53,382 bases of DNA from UBA2160 sp964588665. GTDB lineage: Bacteria; Chloroflexota; Dehalococcoidia; Lucifugimonadales; UBA1123. The position numbers and the translations under genes are program-made. Within the stretch, counting starts at the first letter, position 1; each line of letters begins with the position of its first letter. The stretch lies in NCBI GenBank assembly GCA_964588665.1, contig CAZPQQ010000016.1, forward strand, positions 1 to 53,382, given 5' to 3'. This document shows, piece after piece, positions 1 to 7,562 of the stretch. The notes under the pieces are model-generated. The model was not told the DNA's origin. It saw only the letters and a program-made list of their open reading frames with translations, and did no database searches.

Positions 1-68
1 TCTCTGTTAATTTCAGGCCCAAATGTGTCCCACTTTCGCTGACGGTCTACAGCAGCTTGGTGATAAAT

Positions 69-118
69 AGGTGTATGCACCTAGTCGCTAATAGGCAAAC
101 ACACCTAGTCGCTAATGG
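69..118. repeat. short direct repeat with hairpin
   Basis: The 15-mer CACCTAGTCGCTAAT occurs at 78-92 and again at 102-116, a 24-bp period. The first copy overlaps a small inverted repeat, AGGTG-TATG-CACCT, at 69-82. No gene is seen in 1-347 apart from this. It could be a regulatory iteron pair or the edge of a longer array cut by the window start; nothing in the sequence decides between these. Confidence 0.4.
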
Positions 119-347
119 GTAGAGTCACCCAGATACAACGCCCCAAAACACCTGTCAACAATTAACTCGCATCTTCAGTGCTCGCAGATTTCAACGAGAA
201 TGTTAACCATCGATTATCAATACCATAAGAATTTCTGAACTGACCGGCATTGCCAGGGCGCCACGAAACCGCTCCCAATGGCGAATGCCTGCCCGGCCAG
301 ATATACTTGTGATTCCGACGCTACACCCCATCGTGCAGGAGACGCGC

Positions 348-728
348 ATGTCGAAACGGGTACAGGTCGCCGAAGAGACAATCGAGATCCTGAGCCAATG
401 GTACGGCCCCGACTTGCCGCGCCAAGTCGACGTGCTGCGCGGTTCGATCACTGGGTGGTTGTTCGGACTGTCAGGTCAAGCCGCTGTGACGATCAACAGG
501 AAGGTCCACCTCACGCCGAGGGCAAACGATCTCGAATCGAAATCGGGCATCGTTCTGCTGGGGCACGAGCTCTGCCACGTCGTCCAGCAAAACGAGATGG
601 GCTGGTTGAGCTTCATCGTCCGGTACGTCATCCACTGGCGACCCACGCACATCACAAACGGCAAGCGTCACCCGATGGAACGGCCGGCCTACGACCGCGG
701 CGAAGAGATCAGGACATCACTGGACTAG
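348..728 (+). CDS. small HExxH putative zinc metallopeptidase-like protein
   Basis: A 126-residue protein with the metal-binding motif HELCH at about residues 73-77, followed by a downstream acidic segment (ERPAYDRGEE) near the C-terminus that could give the third ligand. This arrangement is seen in short DUF4157-like and related putative peptidases. There is no signal peptide or membrane segment, so it is probably cytoplasmic. The ATG at 348 is chosen over the in-frame ATG at 285 because AGGAGA lies six bases before it. No operon partner is visible: the next gene is a remnant on the opposite strand. The substrate is unknown, and the family assignment rests on the motif alone. Confidence 0.6.
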   Translation: MSKRVQVAEETIEILSQWYGPDLPRQVDVLRGSITGWLFGLSGQAAVTINRKVHLTPRANDLESKSGIVLLGHELCHVVQQNEMGWLSFIVRYVIHWRPTHITNGKRHPMERPAYDRGEEIRTSLD

Positions 729-753
729 GGGCGATGCTTCCGATGCTCGATCT

Positions 754-978
754 TCATCCAGCCCAGGCTGGGTCCGGATTCGCCTCGAGGAACTCGAGGT
801 CCAGATCGAAGCCAAGGCCCGGCCCCGACGGTAGGTGCAAAGCGCCGTCACGGATATCCAGAGGTTTGTCTAGGACAGCGTTGTAGCCTTCGAGTGCGGC
901 CAGGCTGAACTTCAGGCGATAGAAGTTGGGGACGGTCACTATCGTGTGGGCCCCAGCGATGATCTCGGTGACCCGCAA
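754..978 (-). pseudogene. C-terminal remnant of enolase-superfamily (mandelate racemase-like) dehydratase
   Basis: The reading frame ends with a segment typical of the C-terminus of mandelate racemase/muconate-lactonizing enzymes: a VPNFYRLKFS strand, then DGALHLPSGPGLGFDLD and a final EANPDPAW. Only about 65 recognisable residues remain of a protein that is normally near 380. Going 5' on the minus strand, the frame continues for about 19 unrelated codons and meets a stop near 1035; neither the barrel nor the catalytic Lys and acid ligands are present. The gene has therefore lost its 5' end, probably by a deletion that brought the RraA operon next to it. Such dehydratases often sit with Gfo/Idh and MFS genes, so the original operon may have been longer. 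Confidence 0.65.
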
Positions 979-1200
979 TGGTCGCTCCCCGAGAAGACTG
1001 CCTGGTAATCCAAAGGATCTATACGACGCCGACTACGAGTACCGTCGAGCTGCCTTCTGTCTCTTCCGTCCCTTGCGTCACTGCCTTGAACATTGATTCG
1101 CGCCAAGCCTACTTCAAAGTCCGCGAAGACGACCACCAGTGCACTCAATCGCCCGTGATAGAATCCTGGCGCGCCCATCGAGTGACCAGGAGTTGCACAA

Positions 1201-1913
1201 TGTCAGCAGACCGAATATCCGACCAGATCATCTCTCGCTACCGAAAGGTCACCGTCGCCACCGTCTACGGAGGCGTGCGGAGTCAAGGATACGAGCCATG
1301 CTTCATGCGAGGCGTGAAGCCGTTCACCCCCGGTCGCCATCTGGTTGGCAGGGCTAAGACGTTGCGTTTTGTCCCGCCCAGGCGTGACATCCAGCGCGAG
1401 ACTCAGGCGCTCGGTGCCGATTCGCCTGAGTATGTGGCAATGGGGTCCTGCGAGCCGGGCGACGTCATGGTGATGGACGCCTTGGGTAAGTCTTGGGCGT
1501 CAATCGGCGGCGACGTCAAGCTGCTGCAACTCAAGATGGCTGGGGCCGAAGGCCTCGTGACCGACGGAGCCATCCGAGACCTGGACGCGGTGAACGAGTA
1601 CGGCTACACACTGTTTGCGGGCGGACGGACCGGCGCGGTCGGCGCGCCGGACGTCTGGCCGCACGAGGCGAACGCAACGATCCAATGCGGCGGCGCCGCG
1701 GTTCGTCCCGGCGATCTCATAGTTGGTGACGACGACGGCGTTGTGGTCGTCGCGGCCTCCATAGCCGAGGAAGTCATTTACTGGGTCGAGGAACACGAGC
1801 AGGCCGAGGAGTACATCAAAACCCTGATCCAAAAGGAAAACGTCTCGCCAGGCAAGTACTACAACGAAGAAAACTTCCAGCGGCTCGCCCGAGAACGCCC
1901 ATGGGAATTGTAG
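1201..1913 (+). CDS. RraA-like protein / HMG-CHA aldolase family
   Basis: This 237-residue protein has the RraA/dimethylmenaquinone-methyltransferase-like fold. The core runs from about residue 40 to 190: an EPGDVMVMDAL segment, then GGDVKLLQLKMAGAEGLVTDGAIRD, in which the G-x-x-x-D/R pattern binds metal and oxaloacetate-type substrates in the aldolases, and a PGDLIVGDDDGVVVV strand. Family members either bind RNase E or act as 4-hydroxy-4-methyl-2-oxoglutarate aldolase/oxaloacetate decarboxylase; next to sugar-acid-type genes the aldolase role is more likely. The start at 1201 is preceded by AGGAG; a longer frame back to 978 has no family similarity. It is the first gene of an operon with the Gfo/Idh gene 19 bp downstream. 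Confidence 0.8.
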
Positions 1914-1932
1914 ACGGCGCGGAGGTACGCGA

Positions 1933-2973
1933 TTGACTGTTGGATGGGGGATCGTCAGCACCGGACGTCACCCTGACGTGAAGGTCGTGCCAGCGATGAA
2001 GCTCGCCGCGGACACGCACGTGGCCGCGGTCTACAGCCGTGACCTCGGTCGCGCGAAGGCCTTCGCCGACCGGCACGATGTCGTCGGCACCTACGATTCG
2101 TTGGACGCGGTGTTGAGCAACCCCGAAGTCGACGCACTGTTCATTTCGTCGCCGAATTCGTTGCACGCCGAGCACACCATCGCTGCAGCGAAGGCGGGCA
2201 AGCACATCCTGGTCGAGAAACCGATGGCGGTTAGCGTGCAGCAGGCGACCGACATGGTCCGCGCTGCCCGTGACAACAACGTCAAGCTCGGCGTCGGCTT
2301 TCACCTGCGACACCACCCCGGTCATGTCAGAGCGCGCGAGCTCATGGAACAGGGGGTGGTCGGCGTCCCGTCGATGATCCAGGGCCAGTGGTGCCTGGGC
2401 CAGCGCGGCGCGGTGCAGCCTCCGGCACGAACCGGTCTCAACGCGTGGTGGGGAGACCCGGCGATGATCGGCGGCGCGTCGACGCTCATGGGCACCGGCG
2501 TGCACGTGATCGACCTCCTCCAATGTTTGACCGGGCGCTCGATCGTCGAAGTGTCGGCGCTGACCGACGGGCAGACTCCGGAACGGCCTTTAGAGCAGGC
2601 GGCCGCGATCGCACTGCGGTTCGACGACGGAACGCTGGGCAGCATCACCGTGGGCCGTCGTATGCCCGACACCGAGAACGACGCGATGATCTACGGCAGC
2701 GACGGCCGCATCGCACTGAGGGGCACGGTATGGGAGGCGCAGACCGGGAGCCTCGACGTCACAAGTGAAACCGTCGAGCTGACCGAGTCCTACCCTCAAG
2801 AGCCGCTTGAACTGTACCGGCTCCAGATCGAGGCGTTCAACCGAGCGATTGCAGGCGAGGGCGAGTTCCACGCTTCCGGCGAGGACGGTCTCAGCGTAGT
2901 TCGGGTGACCAGCGCCATCATCGAATCCGCGTCGACCGGTAGAGCGGTGAAGATCCAGGCTGCCTCCCTTTGA
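1933..2973 (+). CDS. Gfo/Idh/MocA family oxidoreductase
   Basis: A 346-residue NAD(P)-dependent dehydrogenase. The N-terminal Rossmann half holds the family signature EKP at residues 95-97 (HILVEKPMA), where Lys is a catalytic residue, and the C-terminal half is the alpha/beta dimerisation and substrate domain. The usual GxGxxG is altered: the N-terminus reads GWGIVSTGRH. Start is TTG, supported by GGAGG seven bases upstream. It probably oxidises a sugar, inositol or sugar-acid taken up by the MFS protein encoded directly downstream, with the RraA-like aldolase acting later. The exact substrate cannot be read from sequence. Confidence 0.85.
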   Translation: MTVGWGIVSTGRHPDVKVVPAMKLAADTHVAAVYSRDLGRAKAFADRHDVVGTYDSLDAVLSNPEVDALFISSPNSLHAEHTIAAAKAGKHILVEKPMAVSVQQATDMVRAARDNNVKLGVGFHLRHHPGHVRARELMEQGVVGVPSMIQGQWCLGQRGAVQPPARTGLNAWWGDPAMIGGASTLMGTGVHVIDLLQCLTGRSIVEVSALTDGQTPERPLEQAAAIALRFDDGTLGSITVGRRMPDTENDAMIYGSDGRIALRGTVWEAQTGSLDVTSETVELTESYPQEPLELYRLQIEAFNRAIAGEGEFHASGEDGLSVVRVTSAIIESASTGRAVKIQAASL

Positions 2974-3003
2974 CTCCCCTCCTATCAACACGGAGAGCCT
3001 GAC

Positions 3004-4188
3004 ATCGGCAATCGCTGGGCAATCCTCGGCGTCCTGTGCCTCACCCGCGTGGTCATGGGGTACCAGTTCCAGTCGGTCGCCTCGGTGTCGCCATTCCTCA
3101 TCGACGACCTGGGCATCAGCTACGCGCAGATCGGCACGTTGATCGGCCTCTACATGCTGCCCGGCGCCGTCATTGCGCTTCCCAGCGGCGTCCTGACCGC
3201 GCGATTCGGGGACCGACGAATGGCCGGCTACGGCCTGGCGCTCATGGGCGCCGGCGGGGCCATCATGAGCATCGCCGACACATACAACGTGGTGTTCATC
3301 GGGAGATTGACCAGCGGCGTTGGAGGCGTGCTGTTCATGGTCGTGATAACCAAGATGGTCACAGACTGGTTCGCCGGTCGGGAGATACGCATCGGCCTGG
3401 GACTCATGCTCACCACGTGGCCGTCTGGGATCGCTCTGGGGCTGTTGACTCAGAGCGCACTGGCGGATGCATACTCGTGGACCTGGGTGATGGCGGCGAC
3501 ATCCGGCGTAAGCTTCCTCGCCATGGCGGCGCTGGTGTCCGTGTACAAAACGCCTCCGGGTTATGCCGCCAGCCAGCACAGCAGGACTACTCTCTTCGCC
3601 TTACCGAGGCGTGAGCTGATCGGAGCATCGATCGCGGGAATGACGTGGGGCGTCTTCAACGTCGGCTTCGCGTTGTTCTTCAGCTTCAGTCCGGCATTGC
3701 TTGCGGACCGCGGCATGTCGGCGGCCGGCGCGGCATCGTTGGTCAGCATCGGCATGTGGGTGACCGTCGCGTCAGTTCCGTTGGGGGGTCTGTTGGCGGA
3801 GAGGACCGGGCGGCCCAACACGATCGCCGTCGTCAGTGCGGTCGTGGCAGGCACGACGTTGGCGCTGATGACCGTCGTTGACGTCCCCTTTGTCTTCGTG
3901 GCGGCGTTCGGGTTGGGAATAGGCGGCGCCGGCGCCATCATGGCGATGTCGGCCCAGGCCCTCAGTGCGGAAAACCGCGGCCCGGGGCTTGGTTTGTTCT
4001 ACACGTGGTACTACGTCGCCATGGCAATCGGTCCGGTCGTGGCAGGCAAAGGACGCGACATCACCGACAGCGCCGCCGCGCCCGTGCTGATAGGCGCGTC
4101 GATGTTCATCTTCGTCATCTTCCTCGTGGCGGCATTCCACGTCCACCAAACGCGGGTGAGCCGAACAACTCCGAGCACTTCTATGTAG
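3004..4188 (+). CDS. MFS transporter, probable AUC start
   Basis: A 12-helix major facilitator protein, likely the importer of the operon's substrate, in the inner membrane. The motif between TM2 and TM3 (ALPSGVLTARFGDRR) matches the family loop G-x-x-x-D/R-x-x-G-R/K-R. The first conventional start codons are GTG 3049 and ATG 3055, which fall inside the first membrane helix. The frame is open back to 2974, and the residues before 3049 (NRWAILGVLCLTR) complete TM1. GGAG at 2992-2995 lies eight bases before an ATC at 3004, so I infer a rare AUC start giving about 394 residues. It converges tail to tail with the next MFS gene, leaving three bases between stop codons. Confidence 0.75.
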   Translation: MGNRWAILGVLCLTRVVMGYQFQSVASVSPFLIDDLGISYAQIGTLIGLYMLPGAVIALPSGVLTARFGDRRMAGYGLALMGAGGAIMSIADTYNVVFIGRLTSGVGGVLFMVVITKMVTDWFAGREIRIGLGLMLTTWPSGIALGLLTQSALADAYSWTWVMAATSGVSFLAMAALVSVYKTPPGYAASQHSRTTLFALPRRELIGASIAGMTWGVFNVGFALFFSFSPALLADRGMSAAGAASLVSIGMWVTVASVPLGGLLAERTGRPNTIAVVSAVVAGTTLALMTVVDVPFVFVAAFGLGIGGAGAIMAMSAQALSAENRGPGLGLFYTWYYVAMAIGPVVAGKGRDITDSAAAPVLIGASMFIFVIFLVAAFHVHQTRVSRTTPSTSM

Positions 4189-4191
4189 TCC

Positions 4192-5445
4192 TCACCGCCT
4201 GCCTCCGGCCAGTCGGGTCGACTCCGGCAGCGCTCTCAACCGAAGCATCGCCGCGACGCCGACCACGGGCCCGAGCGCCAGCATGGCGAACGCCAACCCC
4301 CAGCCGGTCGAGTCCACCACTAGCGGCACGAGCTGGATGGAGAACAGAGTAAGCAAAAATCCCATCGCCGTCTGCATCGTCAGGGACGTTCCGACGTACT
4401 GCGGCGGGCTGAGCTCGGTGATCGCCGCCGAAAACTGCGCAGAGTCCGCGACTACGGTGAAACCCCACACTAACAGCACCGGCGTCAACAGCCACAGCGA
4501 AGCGTCGAGCAGCATTGCGGCGGCCAGCGCGGATGTTCCACTGACAACCATGGCCGCGGACGTGACGGCGGTCCTGCCCAGGCGGTCGGCAAGTACGCCT
4601 CCCACGACGCTTCCGAGTCCACCGACAGCGATCGCGCCGAACGCGATCGCGCCGGCGAGAGAGGCCGCCCGGCCCTGAGCTTCCAATGCTCCGACGAGGA
4701 ACACGGGGACCCAGGTCCACATCGCGTAGAGCTCCCACATATGCCCCAGGTAGCCGAGGTTCGCCAATCTCGTACCTCGTTCGGCCAGCAGACGAAACAC
4801 CATCCGAGGGTCGAACGGGGCCGGCGCCGACGAGAACGGCCCGTCTCTCACGAATGCCAGCACTATCGCTCCGCCCACGACAGACAGCGCCGAAGACAGC
4901 AGCACCACCTGCCGCCACGGAATATCGGTCAGCGACCGAAAGAGATGCGGCGAGGCCGACCCGATTGTCAGCGCGCCGACGAGCAGACCGACCGCGACAC
5001 CGCGATATCGCATTGACCACGTCGCGGCCAGCTTCATGCCCGGGGGATACACGCCCGCCAAGAACACGCCGGTCATGAACCTCAACGTAATCCCGAGCCA
5101 CAAGCCTTCGGCGAAGATGGCGAAAGCCGCATTGGACACGGCTCCGAGCAGGGCCGATGCTGCCAACAGGCGTCGACTGCTGACGACGTCGGGCAGGTTC
5201 AGGAACGCGGCGGCGAACGTGCCCGCAACGAAACCGATCTGCACGGAGCTGGTGAGCCATCCAACGCCCCCCGGCAACAGGTCCCACTCCTGCTCGAGGG
5301 TCGGAACAACAGCGGAGGCGCTGAACCACAGCGTCATCCCCAACAGCTCAGCCAGCGCCAAGAAGCCCAGCGCTCGCCACTGGGCCGAAGTGCCTTCTAT
5401 GTTGTCTCTTACCGACGACGCCAAACTGTCCGCCCCATCCTTCAA
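4192..5445 (-). CDS. MFS transporter
   Basis: A 417-residue membrane protein with about 12 predicted helices, beginning with a helix at residues 25-47 (LGFLALAELLGMTLWFSAS) after a hydrophilic 20-residue head. The TM1 segment with LWFSASAVVP is typical of the DHA1/CynX-like MFS branch that includes nitrate, cyanate and drug transporters. A second basic loop (GVLADRLGRTAV) appears at the start of the second half, as expected from the internal duplication. The start is a TTG with no clear ribosome-binding site, so the true N-terminus may lie a few codons further in. It stands alone between a convergent MFS gene and a 141-bp palindromic element. Substrate unknown. Confidence 0.8.
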   Translation of the reverse strand: MKDGADSLASSVRDNIEGTSAQWRALGFLALAELLGMTLWFSASAVVPTLEQEWDLLPGGVGWLTSSVQIGFVAGTFAAAFLNLPDVVSSRRLLAASALLGAVSNAAFAIFAEGLWLGITLRFMTGVFLAGVYPPGMKLAATWSMRYRGVAVGLLVGALTIGSASPHLFRSLTDIPWRQVVLLSSALSVVGGAIVLAFVRDGPFSSAPAPFDPRMVFRLLAERGTRLANLGYLGHMWELYAMWTWVPVFLVGALEAQGRAASLAGAIAFGAIAVGGLGSVVGGVLADRLGRTAVTSAAMVVSGTSALAAAMLLDASLWLLTPVLLVWGFTVVADSAQFSAAITELSPPQYVGTSLTMQTAMGFLLTLFSIQLVPLVVDSTGWGLAFAMLALGPVVGVAAMLRLRALPESTRLAGGRR

Positions 5446-5524
5446 TGTCTGCGGTAGAACGATGCTATTGTTTGATGCGTCGAATCCGGCATCGGATTGG
5501 AGCCGTCACGCGCGCCGCCTATTT

Positions 5525-5665
5525 GTAGGGGCGGGTTTCAAACCGGCCCACGTGTTATGCCCGCAACAACGTCTCGATTTGCGTTATTACAGCGGTAAGC
5601 GCGCTGTTCGGCAATGTTGTCTGTAAGTCAAACAATTCGGGAGGGTTTGAAACTCTCCCATACGG
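5525..5665. repeat. 141-bp MITE-like element, copy 1
   Basis: The ends form terminal inverted repeats based on GTAGGGGCGGGTTTCAAACC at the left and its near reverse complement, GGGAGGGTTTGAAACTCTCCC then ATACGG, at the right. Each end is itself palindromic around GGTTTCAAACC. The interior has no reading frame. Copy 2 at 21814-21954 has exactly the same length and a weakly similar interior. It lies between divergent-flank genes (MFS and rsgA 3' end) and could act as a transcript-end hairpin. Confidence 0.75.
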
Positions 5666-5690
5666 ATTGCGTCGCATCAGTCGTGAGGCG

Positions 5691-6932
5691 CTACATCCGC
5701 TCGCCGTCGGACGGCAGCTCGTCCCAGATCAGCCGGTAGCTGTGGAGGCGGGATTCCGACAGCAGGCCCGCCTCGGCGGCGGCGTCGACGGCGCACTCGG
5801 GTTCGTTCATGTGCGAACAGTTGCTGAAGCGACAGGCCGAAGCGACAGCGTCGATTTCCGGGAAGTACTCCGCCAGTTCGCCCAATGTCAGGCCGGCCAT
5901 CCCAAACTCGCGTATCCCCGGCGTGTCCGCGACGTAGCCGCCGCCATCCAGCTTGAGGAGCTGCGCCCTGGTAGTCGTATGCCGTCCCTGTCCGCTAAAG
6001 TCGCTTATCTCAGACGTGCGAAGCTGGAGGTCCGGTTGCACCGCCGACAGCAACGAGCTCTTGCCAGTGCCTGACAGGCCGACGACGACCGTGGTCGAAC
6101 CCTCGAGGCCTTCTCGCAACTCATCGACGCCGAGGCCGGTGACGGCACTGGTTCTCAGGATCACGCACCCCAGATCGACATACGGCTGGAGGGCCGCCTC
6201 GTACTCTGCTTCGTCCTCGATGAGGTCGGCCTTGTTGACGCAGATGATCGGCTGGATTCCGTTGCGCTCTCCCGCAATCAGGTAGCGGTCGACCAGTTCG
6301 AGCCATATGTCCGGCTCTCGCCACGCTGACACGATCAGAAGCTGATCGACATTCGCGGCGATCACGAGCTGGCGCGGCGCAAGTATAGGGTCGGGACGGC
6401 TGAGAACCGTCTTTCGCGGCAGCACCGTTTCGACCACCCAGCCGCCTGAGCCGTCTTCTGAAACGGACACCTGGTCGCCGACCGCCACGGGATTCAAGAA
6501 GCCGGTGTCCAGCTCGGTCATGAGTCCTCGGACGGTGCAGTCGTATTCCTCGCCGTCCATCTCGACCCTTGCGGAGAGCCCAGCGGCCGAGATGACGAGT
6601 CCTAGTCGCCCCAGAGGCGTGACAGTCGCCTTGTCATCGGGGTCCTCGGGCGCCGGAGCCTGGAACGCGGCCTGCTCGACCATCCGCCGGCGGTCCTGCT
6701 CATCTCTGGGCATGACCCGCTCCAGAGCGACGTTGTCGTCCTCGCCTTCTGGGCGGTACGCCTCGTCGGTCCAGTCCTTGCGGCGGACGTGGCCCCGGTT
6801 GTTCTTGCCGGTTCTCCTGAACCGTTTGTTGACGTTGCCGATCTGTTTTCTCCGCTCGCTCCTGTCGACGTTTCGATGGTGCTCCGCGATCTTCTTAGCC
6901 TGTTCCGGGGTAATTTTACCTTCCGAATTCAA
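5691..6932 (-). CDS. rsgA: ribosome small subunit-dependent GTPase A
   Basis: RsgA is a circularly permuted GTPase that promotes late maturation of the 30S subunit. The permuted order is clear: OB-fold at about residues 105-175, G4 NKAD at 233-236, G1 GLSGTGKSS at 285-293, the GRHTTTR switch at 316-322, G3 DTPG at 336-339, and a C-terminal zinc-binding knuckle with Cys367, Cys372, His374 and Cys380. The protein is 413 residues, against about 290-350 for most RsgA, because of a charged N-terminal extension of about 100 residues rich in Lys, Arg and Glu. The start is TTG, with GGAGG eight bases upstream. Nothing downstream is co-transcribed; a short terminated transcript precedes it. Confidence 0.95.
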   Translation of the reverse strand: MNSEGKITPEQAKKIAEHHRNVDRSERRKQIGNVNKRFRRTGKNNRGHVRRKDWTDEAYRPEGEDDNVALERVMPRDEQDRRRMVEQAAFQAPAPEDPDDKATVTPLGRLGLVISAAGLSARVEMDGEEYDCTVRGLMTELDTGFLNPVAVGDQVSVSEDGSGGWVVETVLPRKTVLSRPDPILAPRQLVIAANVDQLLIVSAWREPDIWLELVDRYLIAGERNGIQPIICVNKADLIEDEAEYEAALQPYVDLGCVILRTSAVTGLGVDELREGLEGSTTVVVGLSGTGKSSLLSAVQPDLQLRTSEISDFSGQGRHTTTRAQLLKLDGGGYVADTPGIREFGMAGLTLGELAEYFPEIDAVASACRFSNCSHMNEPECAVDAAAEAGLLSESRLHSYRLIWDELPSDGERM

Positions 6933-7086
6933 TGAGCAATCCTCCGTATCGGGTGTTCACATGAGGCCCGTCCATTCGCGCATTTTCGGGTTGTCGCGAA
7001 AAGGATGGCTGCCAAATCCACACTTCTGTGAACTCATGGCTTGCTCAGTGCCGATACGTCGGTCCGAACGATCGACCGGGGCCCCG

Positions 7087-7129
7087 AAAAACAAAAAGCC
7101 ATGAGCTGCGCGCCTCGCTGCTCATGGCT
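7087..7129 (-). terminator. intrinsic terminator before rsgA
   Basis: On the minus strand AGCCATGAGC is followed after 13 bases by its perfect complement GCTCATGGCT and then TTTTGTTTTT. The 10-bp stem plus U-tract is a classical Rho-independent terminator. It ends a transcript started at the promoter near 7329-7357 and lies about 155 bp before the rsgA start, so it either isolates a small gene or acts as an attenuator for rsgA. Confidence 0.85.
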
Positions 7130-7185
7130 GGTCGATACGGAGTGCTTTTCCCGGACGAAATCATCGTAGATTACGCGGGTCCGGG

Positions 7186-7263
7186 CTAATGCCTCCACCG
7201 GCTGAAAGCGGGGCGGGCAAGACGATATGTCGCAGCTTGTGCTGCCAGCGCAATATGTTTCAT
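7186..7263 (-). CDS. 25-codon small ORF (leader peptide or small protein)
   Basis: The peptide begins MKHIALAAQA and ends FSRWRH, 25 residues in all. It is preceded by a very strong Shine-Dalgarno stretch, GGAGGAGG, eight bases before the ATG, and sits between a good sigma-70 promoter and an intrinsic terminator. Downstream of its stop is a hairpin CCCGGAC...GTCCGGG (7149-7185). This is the layout of a leader-peptide attenuator or of an independent micro-protein gene. The peptide has no run of a single amino acid, so the signal it might sense is not evident. I do not recognise a homologue. Confidence 0.5.
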   Translation of the reverse strand: MKHIALAAQAATYRLARPAFSRWRH

Positions 7264-7328
7264 CTTGTTTGCCTCCTCCTTCAGCGTTTGGGCCGCCCAA
7301 ATACGGGTATGGCGTAATCCACCGCCGA

Positions 7329-7357
7329 ATTATACCCGCACGCCTCGACAGGCGCAA
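7329..7357 (-). promoter_or_regulatory. sigma-70-type promoter
   Basis: On the minus strand TTGCGC (7357-7352) and a perfect TATAAT (7334-7329) are separated by 17 bp. Transcription would start near 7322 and read the 25-codon ORF. The 5' leader contains the small palindrome TTTGGGC-GGCCCAAA. Confidence 0.7.
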
Positions 7358-7437
7358 CCCGCGCGTCGAGCACCGCCCGTTGGCCGCTCCATCCCCGCCA
7401 GCTAGTCCTTGATTGCGATTACCGGCGTTAACCATGT

Positions 7438-7499
7438 CGTTCGTGGTGAGCTTGTCGAACCACCGGCCACGGGCCCTTCGACAGGCTCAGGGCGAACGG
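7438..7499. repeat. REP-like palindrome, copy 1
   Basis: The left arm GTTCGTGGTGAGCTTGTCGAA is complementary with a few mismatches to the right arm TTCGACAGGCTCAGGGCGAAC. This motif (TTCGACAAGCTCAGGGCGAACGG type) is a dispersed palindrome known from many bacterial genomes. A related, more complex copy is at 28226-28337. Confidence 0.7.
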
Positions 7500-7562
7500 A
7501 TTATCCTAACGACAATTTCCAACACCAAGTACTAGACTTCGACTTCGAGGCGATTCGATGCT

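Noticed and set aside
2590..3579. 329-codon open frame on the minus strand
   Set aside because: Spans the Gfo/Idh-MFS junction on the opposite strand and has His/Arg-rich nonsense composition.
6957..7037. 26-codon ORF (MSSQKCGFGS...) between the terminator and rsgA
   Set aside because: No ribosome-binding site and no conserved feature; may be chance.
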